From assembly GCA_013215615.1 (NCBI GenBank), contig JABSQX010000014.1, forward strand, positions 1 through 36,409: a stretch of DNA of 36,409 bases, read 5' to 3'. Positions 24,483-31,794 of the stretch are shown here, piece after piece. Each line of letters begins with the position of its first letter. The stretch's first letter is position 1. The DNA comes from Myxococcales bacterium. GTDB lineage: Bacteria > Myxococcota_A > UBA9160 > SMWR01. The notes beneath the pieces are model-generated. The model saw only the letters and a list, made by a program, of their open reading frames with translations, did not search any database and was not told the DNA's origin. Position numbers and translations under genes: made by a program.

Positions 24483-25025
24483 GTGCAGGGACAGCGATCC
24501 GGGAGCGAGGAGCGAGCGGGCTGGGAGATCGAGTCGCTCTTCCACTTCATCGTGAATGCCACCGACTTCGCGCGTTCCCTCGACTTCTACACGACGCTGG
24601 GCTTTCGCCTGCTTCGGGACAATCGGGACGTCATCTGGCCCGCCGAGGTCGCGGAGAACTTCGGGATGCCCGCCGCCCAGGGACGCGGCGCACTGCTGGC
24701 CATCGGGGACGGGGCGCTGCACACCCGGATCGACCTGATCGAATGGCTGGAGCCGCGTTGGGAAGACCCGGGTGCGACTCTTCCCTCGGAGAGACGCATC
24801 CCACGCGTCATGGCCTTGCGCACGCGCAACGTGCGCGCCGCCTACCGCGACCTCTCGGCCCGGGGCATCGAGTTCATCCGCCCCCCTCGCGAGGCGAATG
24901 CCTCGACCGGGGTGGAGTCGGTGGCCTGCTGTCTCGATCCCGATGGCCTGGTGGTGGAACTCATCGAGTACATGCCGGGCCGGCTCGGCAGCCGCATCGA
25001 GGACCTGCCACGCCGCAGTGACTGA
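24483..25025 (+). CDS. VOC (glyoxalase-like) family protein
   Basis: 180-residue VOC protein. LFHFIVNATDFARSLDFYTTLGFRLLRD is the first module; IPRVMALRTRNVRAAYRDLSARGIEFI and SVACCLDPDGLVVELIEYMPG form the second, with the terminal Glu in VVELIEY where a metal ligand usually lies. It begins with GTG 24483, close to the divergent LLM gene at 24444, so the pair may share regulation. Function might be dioxygenase, lyase or epimerase chemistry; nothing in the sequence decides. Confidence 0.82.
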   Translation: MQGQRSGSEERAGWEIESLFHFIVNATDFARSLDFYTTLGFRLLRDNRDVIWPAEVAENFGMPAAQGRGALLAIGDGALHTRIDLIEWLEPRWEDPGATLPSERRIPRVMALRTRNVRAAYRDLSARGIEFIRPPREANASTGVESVACCLDPDGLVVELIEYMPGRLGSRIEDLPRRSD

Positions 25026-25052
25026 GTGGCATTCGGTACGGAAGGCAACGCC

Positions 25053-25080
25053 TGTATACGTACTTGTGCGTTTGTATACG
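25053..25080. promoter_or_regulatory. tandem TGTATACG motifs, possible operator
   Basis: TGTATACG occurs at 25053-25060 and again at 25073-25080, exactly 20 bases apart, near two helical turns. Each contains the palindrome GTATAC. They lie about 130 bases before the GNAT gene in a less GC-rich intergenic stretch (25026-25210). Two sites on one face of the DNA would suit a dimeric regulator. No regulator gene is adjacent. Confidence 0.35.
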
Positions 25081-25210
25081 CTCGTCCGTGTAGTTATCCG
25101 TGCTAACCTTATGCTGCTTCACGGCTTAACTCGCTCGAATACGATCCTGCCGAGTTCCGTGGGGCTTTCGCCGCCTGGCGCCCGCCTGTTGGAGCGCCAT
25201 ACTCGTTTGG

Positions 25211-25750
25211 ATGGTGGAACAAAGCTCCGGGTATGTGATCGGGCCCGCCCGTGAGGAAGCGTTGGTCGGCTTGCCGGAGATCGAACGAGCGGCGGGCGCA
25301 ATCTTTGCGGAGGAAGATCTGCCCGCCCGCATGCGCGAGCATGTCTTATCGCTCGCTTTCTTCGAGGCAGCTGCGCGCGAGGGGCGCCTCTTCGTGGCCA
25401 CAGAGGTCGCTCGGAAAATCCCGGTCGGCTTTGCGGTCACGACCCGGGTCGATGGGTCAAGCCATCTATTCGAGTTGGATGTCTTGCCCGACCATGGTCG
25501 CCAGGGTCTGGGTCGCGCACTGGTTGAAACGGTGGCGGACCGGGCCCGCGAACTCGGGGATGCCAGCGTGACGCTTACGACCTTTCGACACGTGGGCTGG
25601 AATGCTCCTTTCTATACGAAGCTCGGTTTCGAGATACTGGACGGGGATTCCATGGGGCCGGAGTTGGCCGCTTGTCTCGAGGCAGAGGCGCGCAGGGGTC
25701 TGGATCCTGCCAAGCGGGTCGCCATGCGACTTGCTCTGAGCGTCCGCTGA
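25211..25750 (+). CDS. GNAT-family N-acetyltransferase
   Basis: 179-residue GNAT protein. The acetyl-CoA pyrophosphate loop is visible in LFELDVLPDHGRQGLGRALVE (86-105), with RQGLG as the Q/RxxGxG/A motif. It is followed by the helix TVADRARELG and strand ASVTLTTF, then NAPFYTKLGFE (the usual N-x-x-Y-x-x-x-GF motif). It transfers an acetyl group to an amine, but the substrate is not apparent. Its codon use is visibly less GC-rich than neighbours (many T and A third positions), suggesting later acquisition. No clear ribosome site precedes ATG 25211. Confidence 0.87.
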   Translation: MVEQSSGYVIGPAREEALVGLPEIERAAGAIFAEEDLPARMREHVLSLAFFEAAAREGRLFVATEVARKIPVGFAVTTRVDGSSHLFELDVLPDHGRQGLGRALVETVADRARELGDASVTLTTFRHVGWNAPFYTKLGFEILDGDSMGPELAACLEAEARRGLDPAKRVAMRLALSVR

Positions 25751-25893
25751 GGGCATCCGCGGATACCATGCGATCCGAATCGAGTCGATCTGGAAATCAT
25801 GCCGTCCCCGAGTGCACCGATCATGAACCGCTGCCTGGCTTCCGTGCTGGTAGCGCAGACCTGCTGCGGGTACTCGTTCTCGAGTTTTCCCAG

Positions 25894-25920
25894 CTAGGGG
25901 CGCCAATCAGCTCCCGATCT
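25894..25920. repeat. 27-bp direct repeat, left copy (flanks amidohydrolase pair)
   Basis: Begins CTAGGGGCGCCAATCAGC and matches the copy at 28707-28733 in 26 of 27 positions (G versus A at position 23). The two copies are in the same orientation, 2,813 bp apart, and enclose exactly the two amidohydrolase genes. Flanking bases outside the repeat do not match. Confidence 0.85.
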
Positions 25921-26038
25921 CGCCGCTACGTGACATGATCAATCTTCTCAGACGCAACCAGGGGTGTTTGAACTTCCCGTCCGCCGTGTCAGAATGCTTG
26001 GTGGAATCGAGTCGTTGCCCACGGAGACGGAGGCCCCC

Positions 26039-27487
26039 ATGAGTACAACCAGCCCCGCCAGCGCAAACGGCGGTCGCCTCACGAAGTCCTTCCCGGTTTT
26101 CGACTGCGACGCCCACATCAACGACCCGCTCGAGATCTGGAGCGAGTACGTCGCCGAGGCCGACAAGGAGGCGGTGAAGTCGTTCTACTGGCAGGACGAG
26201 AAGCAGACGATCCTCAACGGCCGCAGCCTCGTGCTGGGCGGTGCGAGCCACTACTTCCGGCCGATGTACAACCCCATCCACATGGCCGGCCCCCAGATGG
26301 GCAAGGCCATCACGCGCAAGCTGCTGATGGACATCGTGGCCGGGAAGCTCGACGAGCAGCAGGTCCGGCAGATCGAGCACGACGGCCCGGTCGACCCCCA
26401 CGCTCGCATCGTCGACATGGACCTGATGGGCATCGACCAGGTCATGGTGGTCCCGACCATGATGGTGATGCACGTACCCTTCGGCGAGAATCCCGAGGGC
26501 GCGCGGGGCTTCGCCCGGGCGTACAACGACTGGGCATCGGACTACTGCGCTGCATCACCGGAGCGGTTGTTCCCGGCGGCATGGCTTCCCCTGCAGTCCG
26601 CGGCCTACACGGTGGACGAGATCCGCCGCACGGCGGCAAAGGGCTTCCGCATGGGGCTCGTTCGTCCGATCGACGCGCGTCACCAATACCCCAACAAGAT
26701 CGGCGCGGGCGGCATGATGGGCAACGCCGGCATCGGCACCAGCTGGGACTCCGTGTATCGCGCGATGGAAGAGTGCGAGATGGTGCTGGGAATGCACACC
26801 TTCCCCGCGCCGGAGCCCTCGGCCTACTACGACGGCGAGCGCCTCGACTACGCGGTCTCGCCGGGCGAGCTCACGTCCCTCGCCAGCGACCCGAAGGTGG
26901 GACAGCGCATCGACCCCCAGGCGCTCTCCTTCGTCTTCGAGGCCCAGGCCTGGTTCGTCCAGGTGTTGCTGTCGGGCTTCCTCGACCGCTATCCGAAGCT
27001 GCGCATGGCGATCCTCGAGTCGAACGCGAGCTGGGTGCCGAGCGTGCTCGCGCACTGCGACCGGCTCTTCAAGCTGTACGCGCGCGAGCGCAAGACGGCC
27101 GCCACGCGGCTGCCGAGCGAGGCCTTCGCGCAGCAGTGCTTCGTGTCCTTCGAGGGCGACGAGTCGCCGACCTTCAAGCAGTGGCGGTTCTTCGAGGATC
27201 GGGCGATCTGGGCGTCGGACGCCTACCACACCGACGGTGCCGACGTCTGGACCGCACTTCGCGAGATGATCGCGTGCGACGTGCCGGAGGCCACGCAGGC
27301 GAAGATGCTCGGTAGCAACGCCGCGTCGCTCTACCGCATCGAGCCGAAGCAGTTCGTCAGCGACGAGGCGCCACCGCTCGATCGGCCGGACTGGTTCCCA
27401 CAGGGCGAAGAGCTCGCGCGCTTCGCGGAGCTCTCCAGGGACCCGCGCGCAAACATGGCCGAGCTCGTTGCCATGATGACCGACTGA
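26039..27487 (+). CDS. amidohydrolase_2 (ACMSD-like) family metal-dependent hydrolase
   Basis: 482-residue TIM-barrel hydrolase of the amidohydrolase_2 family. FDCDAHIND (21-29) gives the first metal-ligand motif (D-x-H). The ARIVDMDLMGIDQVMVVPTMM block is typical. Further ligands are likely in LGMHTF, MAILESNASWVP and the C-terminal ASDAYHTDGAD. Such enzymes cleave or decarboxylate cyclic intermediates in aromatic and steroid pathways; they often occur in pairs as here. The start is ATG 26039 with GGAG upstream; the frame opens at 25964. The second amidohydrolase follows 12 bp later. Both lie between the 27-bp repeats and use fewer GGG runs than the host genes. Confidence 0.9.
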   Translation: MSTTSPASANGGRLTKSFPVFDCDAHINDPLEIWSEYVAEADKEAVKSFYWQDEKQTILNGRSLVLGGASHYFRPMYNPIHMAGPQMGKAITRKLLMDIVAGKLDEQQVRQIEHDGPVDPHARIVDMDLMGIDQVMVVPTMMVMHVPFGENPEGARGFARAYNDWASDYCAASPERLFPAAWLPLQSAAYTVDEIRRTAAKGFRMGLVRPIDARHQYPNKIGAGGMMGNAGIGTSWDSVYRAMEECEMVLGMHTFPAPEPSAYYDGERLDYAVSPGELTSLASDPKVGQRIDPQALSFVFEAQAWFVQVLLSGFLDRYPKLRMAILESNASWVPSVLAHCDRLFKLYARERKTAATRLPSEAFAQQCFVSFEGDESPTFKQWRFFEDRAIWASDAYHTDGADVWTALREMIACDVPEATQAKMLGSNAASLYRIEPKQFVSDEAPPLDRPDWFPQGEELARFAELSRDPRANMAELVAMMTD

Positions 27488-27499
27488 ACCGGAGACCCC

Positions 27500-28678
27500 A
27501 TGCCGCACGCCTTCCCGATCATCGACGCCGACAGCCACGTCTACGAGCCGCCGGAGCTGTGGACCTCGTTCCTCTCGGCCAGCGAGCGAAGCCTCGCCGA
27601 GGAAGCGTTCTGGTACGAGCGCGGGCCCGAAGGCAGCGAGCTCACGGTGGTCAACGGCAAGGCGGTGCGTTCGCTCAATCGCTCGAAGCTCAACCGCTAC
27701 GCCTGCTTCCGCCCGGGCGAGACGCCCGAGTCGATCGGGCAGCTCGACCCGTCCGCGCCGTCCGATGACAACCCAGGCGCCGTCGACTGCAGCGCGCGCC
27801 TGCGGGATCTCGACGCCCTCGGCATCGACCGCCAGGTGGTGTACCCGACGCTCTTCGCCGAGCACCTGCCAGTGGTCGAGAGCCCGCGCGCGGCGGTGGC
27901 GCTCGCACGCGCCTACAACGACTGGGTGACGAAGCTCTGCTCCGAAGGAGGAGACCGGCTGCACCCCGTCGCCGTGCTGCCCCTGCAGTCGGTGCCGGGC
28001 ACCTTGGCGGAGCTCGAGCGCGTGGCCAGCGCAGGCTTCGGTGCCGTCTTCATGCGGCCCAGCTTCGTGGGCGGCCGCTTCCTGAACCACAGCGACTACG
28101 ACCCGGTGTGGCAGGCCATCGAAGCGGCGGGGCTCGTCGCGTGCATCCACCCCTCGGTGGGCAATACGAATCCGGAGTTCACCTCGGCGGGCGCGTTCGT
28201 CGAGCGGGTCGCAGGAAACCTCGGAATCGGTCACGACATCGCGGCATCGATCGCACCCGTGCAGGACAACATGGCCGCGGTGTTGGCACTCGCTTACTAC
28301 GGCCACCTCGAGAACCACCCGAAGCTGAAGCTCAGCCTGTCTCACGCCGGGGCGTCGTGGTTCGAGCTGGCCCTCGAGAAGGCCGAGACCTACCTGTGGC
28401 TGTTTCCGGGGCCGCTGCCCGTCAGCCTCGAACCCGAGCGTCTCTGGTTCGAGCGCGACACCGTCGTGGCCTTCGACGCCTGGGAGGACAGCGTCGGGAT
28501 CATGCCCGAGGTCTACGGCCAGGTGGGCGTGTGGGGCTCGCGCTATCCGCACCACGACACTTCGACCCCGGACGAGGCCATCGCGATGCTCGAGCGTCAC
28601 GACGTCGCTGAGGACACGATCGCCGCGATGCTCGGTGGCAACGCGGCGCGGATCTTCGGCCTGCCCTCCGGCGACTGA
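27500..28678 (+). CDS. amidohydrolase_2 (ACMSD-like) family metal-dependent hydrolase
   Basis: 392-residue member of the same family as its upstream neighbour. PIIDADSHVYEPPELW (6-21) carries the D-x-H metal motif, RLRDLDALGIDRQVVYPTLFAEHLP is the typical block, and VACIHPSVGN, LSLSHAGASW and WGSRYPHHDTSTPD supply the later ligand positions (His, His and the C-terminal acid/His region). The two proteins differ in length by about 90 residues and may form a hetero-oligomer or act in sequence. GGAGA precedes ATG 27500 and the gap from the first gene is 12 bp, so they are co-transcribed. The right repeat copy lies 28 bp after the stop. Confidence 0.9.
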   Translation: MPHAFPIIDADSHVYEPPELWTSFLSASERSLAEEAFWYERGPEGSELTVVNGKAVRSLNRSKLNRYACFRPGETPESIGQLDPSAPSDDNPGAVDCSARLRDLDALGIDRQVVYPTLFAEHLPVVESPRAAVALARAYNDWVTKLCSEGGDRLHPVAVLPLQSVPGTLAELERVASAGFGAVFMRPSFVGGRFLNHSDYDPVWQAIEAAGLVACIHPSVGNTNPEFTSAGAFVERVAGNLGIGHDIAASIAPVQDNMAAVLALAYYGHLENHPKLKLSLSHAGASWFELALEKAETYLWLFPGPLPVSLEPERLWFERDTVVAFDAWEDSVGIMPEVYGQVGVWGSRYPHHDTSTPDEAIAMLERHDVAEDTIAAMLGGNAARIFGLPSGD

Positions 28679-28706
28679 GCGTCAACTCATCGGTGGCCGT
28701 TGCCGC

Positions 28707-28733
28707 CTAGGGGCGCCAATCAGCTCCCAATCT
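28707..28733. repeat. 27-bp direct repeat, right copy (flanks amidohydrolase pair)
   Basis: Second copy of the repeat at 25894-25920, one mismatch. It sits in the gap between the second amidohydrolase stop (28678) and the convergent acyl-CoA synthetase stop (28743). Confidence 0.85.
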
Positions 28734-28742
28734 TGAGTGGCG

Positions 28743-30308
28743 TCAGCGCTTCTGCAGCTGTTCGCGCAGCTGGGGCTTCACGACCTTGCCGCTGGGATTG
28801 CGGGGAAAGTCCGCGAGGATCTCCAGTTGCTCGGGGATCTTCTGACGCATCAACTGCTGGTCGCCCAGGAAGTCGACCATCTCCTGGAAGCCCAGCGGCG
28901 CTTCGGGGTCGCGGCAGATCACCGCCGCGCAGGCGCGTTCGCCGCGTTCTTCGTCCGGAAGGCCCACCACCGCCACGTCGGCCACCTTCGGGTGCCGCAT
29001 TAGCAAACCTTCCACCTCCGGGGCGCTGATGTTCTCACCCTTCCGGATGATCACGTCCTTCAAGCGCCCCGTGATTCTGAGGTAGCCGTCCTCGTCCACC
29101 CGCCCGAGATCGCCCGTGCGGAAGAAACCGTCGGCGTCGAAGGCTTCGGCGTTCAACTCGGCGTCCACGTAGCCCCGCATCATCTGGGGTGCGCGGATGC
29201 GGATTTCTCCGTCTTCGCCCGGCGAGGGCGGGCGGCCCCCGGCGTCGACCAGGCGGATCTCGGTCTCCGGCGTGGTGGGAAGTCCCTCGGTGCGTGCGCG
29301 CTTCTCGTCCGGGTCCGTCATGGCGGCCAGCGAGACGATGGGGCACTCGGTCATCCCGTAGGCGGAGAGGATCCCCACGCCGCCGATCTCGTGGGCCAGT
29401 GCGTGGTGGAGGGCCGCGGTCTTGGGCGCGCCGCCCCCGTAGAAGGCGCGGATCTTCGGGAAGATCGATTCGCTCCCGCTGCTGCGCTGGTGGGCGAGGT
29501 AGGCGCGGTGGAAGACGGTTCCCGCGCCGGCGTGGGTGACGCCGTGGCGGGCCAGGAAGGGGATGGTGGTCGGGGGATCGAAGCGCTCAACGACCAGTTG
29601 CGTGGAGCCGCTGTAGAGCGAAGCCGTGAGCGCGTTGGCGCCCCCGAGGTGCGTCACCGGGAAGACCACCGCCGTGCGGTCTCCGAGCCGCAGGTCGAGG
29701 GCCCGGGCCAGGCCGCGGGAGGAGAGCAGCACCGCGTCGTCCCCGTGCCGGGCGCCCTTGGGGCTCGCGGTGGTGCCCGAGGTGTAGAAGATCCAGCGCA
29801 CCGGAGGCGGTTGCGGGGGGTCGCTCCAGGCGGGGAGCCCGGAGGGGTCGGCATCCGGCAGGTTCTCGCCGAGCACGTGACTGGAGAGCCCGGGGAGTTC
29901 CGCGGCCAGTTCGCGTGCCATCGCCGCGTAGTCGAAGCCCCCGTATTGCCCCGGCACCAACAGCCAGCGGGCGCCGGTTTCGCGCAGGCAGTGGCGCGCT
30001 TCGCGCTGGCGGTAGATGGGAACCAGCGGGTTCTGGACGGCTCCCAGCCGGGCCAGCGCGGTCATCAGCACGAAGGCCTGGATGCGCGTGGGAAGCAGCC
30101 AGGAGACCGCGCTGTCCTGGCCGATGCCCAGCGCGTGCAGGCCCGCGGCGGCTCGCAGCGCACTCTCCCGAAGTCCCCCGTAGCTGAGCCGCCTGCCCGC
30201 CTCGTCGAGGGCGAAGAGCACGTCCGGGCTGGCCTCGGCACGGCGTTCGACGAGCTGCCAGAGGCTGGGGGCTTCGAGCAAGGTGAGACTCCGTGGGACA
30301 CGCGCCAC
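28743..30308 (-). CDS. AMP-dependent acyl-CoA synthetase/ligase
   Basis: 521-residue class I adenylate-forming enzyme. FYTSGTTASPKG (174-185) is the ATP/phosphate motif, LSAYGMTECPIVS the A5 motif, and FFRTGDLGRVDEDGYLRITGRLKD with VIIRKGENISAPEVE the hinge region. The C-terminal catalytic lysine is in NPSGKVVK (about 510). It activates a carboxylic acid to its CoA thioester via an acyl-adenylate. A fatty, aromatic or side-chain acid is plausible. The start is uncertain: GTG 30308 has no clear ribosome site, and a TTG at 30281 with CGGAG upstream would also fit. It is divergent from the lipoprotein gene at 30369. Confidence 0.91.
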   Translation of the reverse strand: MARVPRSLTLLEAPSLWQLVERRAEASPDVLFALDEAGRRLSYGGLRESALRAAAGLHALGIGQDSAVSWLLPTRIQAFVLMTALARLGAVQNPLVPIYRQREARHCLRETGARWLLVPGQYGGFDYAAMARELAAELPGLSSHVLGENLPDADPSGLPAWSDPPQPPPVRWIFYTSGTTASPKGARHGDDAVLLSSRGLARALDLRLGDRTAVVFPVTHLGGANALTASLYSGSTQLVVERFDPPTTIPFLARHGVTHAGAGTVFHRAYLAHQRSSGSESIFPKIRAFYGGGAPKTAALHHALAHEIGGVGILSAYGMTECPIVSLAAMTDPDEKRARTEGLPTTPETEIRLVDAGGRPPSPGEDGEIRIRAPQMMRGYVDAELNAEAFDADGFFRTGDLGRVDEDGYLRITGRLKDVIIRKGENISAPEVEGLLMRHPKVADVAVVGLPDEERGERACAAVICRDPEAPLGFQEMVDFLGDQQLMRQKIPEQLEILADFPRNPSGKVVKPQLREQLQKR

Positions 30309-30357
30309 CCCGTGGCGCGGGACGGCTCGACGATACCGACTCTACGTAAATCGGGTC

Positions 30358-30363
30358 TATAAT
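30358..30363 (+). promoter_or_regulatory. -10 box TATAAT of a probable leaderless promoter
   Basis: A perfect TATAAT ends five bases before ATG 30369, so transcription would begin at or next to the start codon. There is no ribosome site. AATCGGGT occurs twice (30349-30356 and 30361-30368), bracketing the box. No good -35 hexamer is visible, which would require an activator or an extended -10 mechanism. Confidence 0.5.
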
Positions 30364-30368
30364 CGGGT

Positions 30369-31271
30369 ATGCGCAGCGCGACCCTCCTGGGCGGCCTCAT
30401 CGGGCTGCTGCTCGGGCTCGCGGCGTGTACGGCGCCGCGGACGTCCGACAAGCTCGCCTACAGCCCCGAGGAGCTGCGCGCCGATCTCGCGCAGCGCTTG
30501 CCGGAGATGGCGGTGGCCGGCTTTCGCGCGCCCTTCGACGTCAGTCCGGAGGACGTGGAGCGCGCTCGGCAGGTGATCGACACGCAGCCCTACGGGCTTC
30601 CCCGGATCCGCGCGCTGGTCGACATGCTCTCGGCCCCGCAGCCCGAGGGATTCGGCTTGCACTACGAATGGAGCACCACGCGCAGTGCTTCTGAGACCCT
30701 GAGCCTGGGGGAGGGGAACTGCCTGTCCTTCGCGTCGGTCCTGGTGGGCCTCGGTCGTGGCCTCGACTGGCCGATCTACTTCGCAGAAGCGAGGGCGGTG
30801 AAGCCCACCCTGCACGTGGAGGACGATCTCGCCTGGAGTTCCGAGCACATGGTGGTGGTCATCACCGCCCGGACGGTACGCGCCGTAGTGGATTTCAGCG
30901 GCCCGGTGAAGGACTACCGGATCCACGTGATCGGTGACGTCCGAGCCTACGCGCACCTGCTCAACAACCGGGCCTCGGAGGAGATCCTCAAGTCGCGCAT
31001 GGCGGGAAGACCACCCCTGTGGACGCAGGCGCTCGAGGACTTCGGGCTGGCAGCGCGAATCGATCCCAGCCTGAGGGCCGCCTGGAACAATCAGGGTGTG
31101 GCACTGGCCCGTCTGGGCCGCTTCCGCGAGGCGCGTGAGTTCTACCTCAAGGCCAGCGAGTTTGCGGGCCGCAGCGATTCCCCAGCGCGGAATCTGTTGG
31201 TGCTGGAGACCCGCTCGCGCGGGGCGGTCTCGGTTTCCGGGGAAGATCTGGAAGTTCCCGGCGCGCGTTGA
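30369..31271 (+). CDS. lipoprotein with transglutaminase-like domain and TPR
   Basis: 300-residue lipoprotein. The signal peptide ends in the lipobox LAAC with Cys20 for lipidation. Residues about 60-180 carry a transglutaminase-like set: Cys118 in GEGNCLSF, His160 in SSEHMVVV and Asp175 in VVDFSG, the Cys-His-Asp order of the fold. About 215-275 holds a tetratricopeptide-like repeat (ALEDFGLAARIDPSLRAAWNNQGVALARLGRFREAREFYLKA). It would sit on the outer or inner membrane facing the periplasm and may cleave or cross-link peptides, or merely bind. ATG 30369 is probably leaderless. The next gene on the strand (31363) is not obviously related. Confidence 0.86.
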   Translation: MRSATLLGGLIGLLLGLAACTAPRTSDKLAYSPEELRADLAQRLPEMAVAGFRAPFDVSPEDVERARQVIDTQPYGLPRIRALVDMLSAPQPEGFGLHYEWSTTRSASETLSLGEGNCLSFASVLVGLGRGLDWPIYFAEARAVKPTLHVEDDLAWSSEHMVVVITARTVRAVVDFSGPVKDYRIHVIGDVRAYAHLLNNRASEEILKSRMAGRPPLWTQALEDFGLAARIDPSLRAAWNNQGVALARLGRFREAREFYLKASEFAGRSDSPARNLLVLETRSRGAVSVSGEDLEVPGAR

Positions 31272-31362
31272 GCCGACAGGCCGGCACCGGCCGCATTCGT
31301 GCCGCTTGGAGCGAAGCCGCGTATGCTGCACGGCCCTTTCCCCCCTGACCTCCGAGTTGCGC

Positions 31363-31791
31363 ATGGCTTCCGCCGCCGATCCCCCGCGTCACCGCCGGCC
31401 CCGGCCGGTTCCCACCCCCTTCAGCGCGCCCTTCTGGGACGGCACCCGCGCGGGTGAGCTGCGCGTCCAGCGCTGCCTGGACTGCGCGCACTGGCGCTGG
31501 ACCCCGCAGTTGGCCTGCCCGAAGTGCTGGTCGGAGCGCTACGAGTGGGCGCGGACCGGGGGTCGCGGCGAGCTCTACAGCTACACCGTGGTGCAGCGCT
31601 CGGTGGATCCCAACCGCTTCGAGGTTCCCTACGTGCTGGCGGTGGTGCGCCTCGACGAGGGGCCGCACCTGCTCACGAATCTGGTGGAGTGCGAGCCCGC
31701 GGCCATCGAGGTGGGGATGCGGGTCGCGGTGCGCTTCGAGCGGCTGGACGACGACTTCCACGTCTACCCCTTCGCGCCGGAAGGCGGCTGA
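31363..31791 (+). CDS. DUF35 Zn-ribbon/OB-fold protein
   Basis: 142-residue DUF35 protein. Cys38-x2-Cys41 and Cys52-x2-Cys55 (QRCLDCAHWRWTPQLACPKC) form the rubredoxin-like zinc ribbon. GELYSYTVVQRSVDPNRFEVPYVLAVVRLDEGPHLLTNLV is the OB-fold part. DUF35 proteins act as partners of thiolase-like enzymes or MaoC-type hydratases and bind acyl-CoA. Here a thiolase-like gene starts 3 bp after the stop (31795), as in Ltp2/ChsH2-type steroid side-chain retro-aldolase pairs. The ATG at 31363 gives a natural N terminus for the family; the frame opens upstream at 31096 inside the lipoprotein gene. Confidence 0.9.
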   Translation: MASAADPPRHRRPRPVPTPFSAPFWDGTRAGELRVQRCLDCAHWRWTPQLACPKCWSERYEWARTGGRGELYSYTVVQRSVDPNRFEVPYVLAVVRLDEGPHLLTNLVECEPAAIEVGMRVAVRFERLDDDFHVYPFAPEGG

Positions 31792-31794
31792 GGG

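Noticed and set aside
25100-25145. CTTATGC and GGCTTAAC before the GNAT gene, reminiscent of integron attC ends
   Set aside because: The bases do not form the paired attC boxes, no matching site follows the gene, and no integrase is present.
26555-28600. 681-codon open frame on the minus strand opposite the amidohydrolases
   Set aside because: It is antisense to two clear family members; its translation is rich in Arg, His and Val with no domain, as expected from GC-rich mirror frames.
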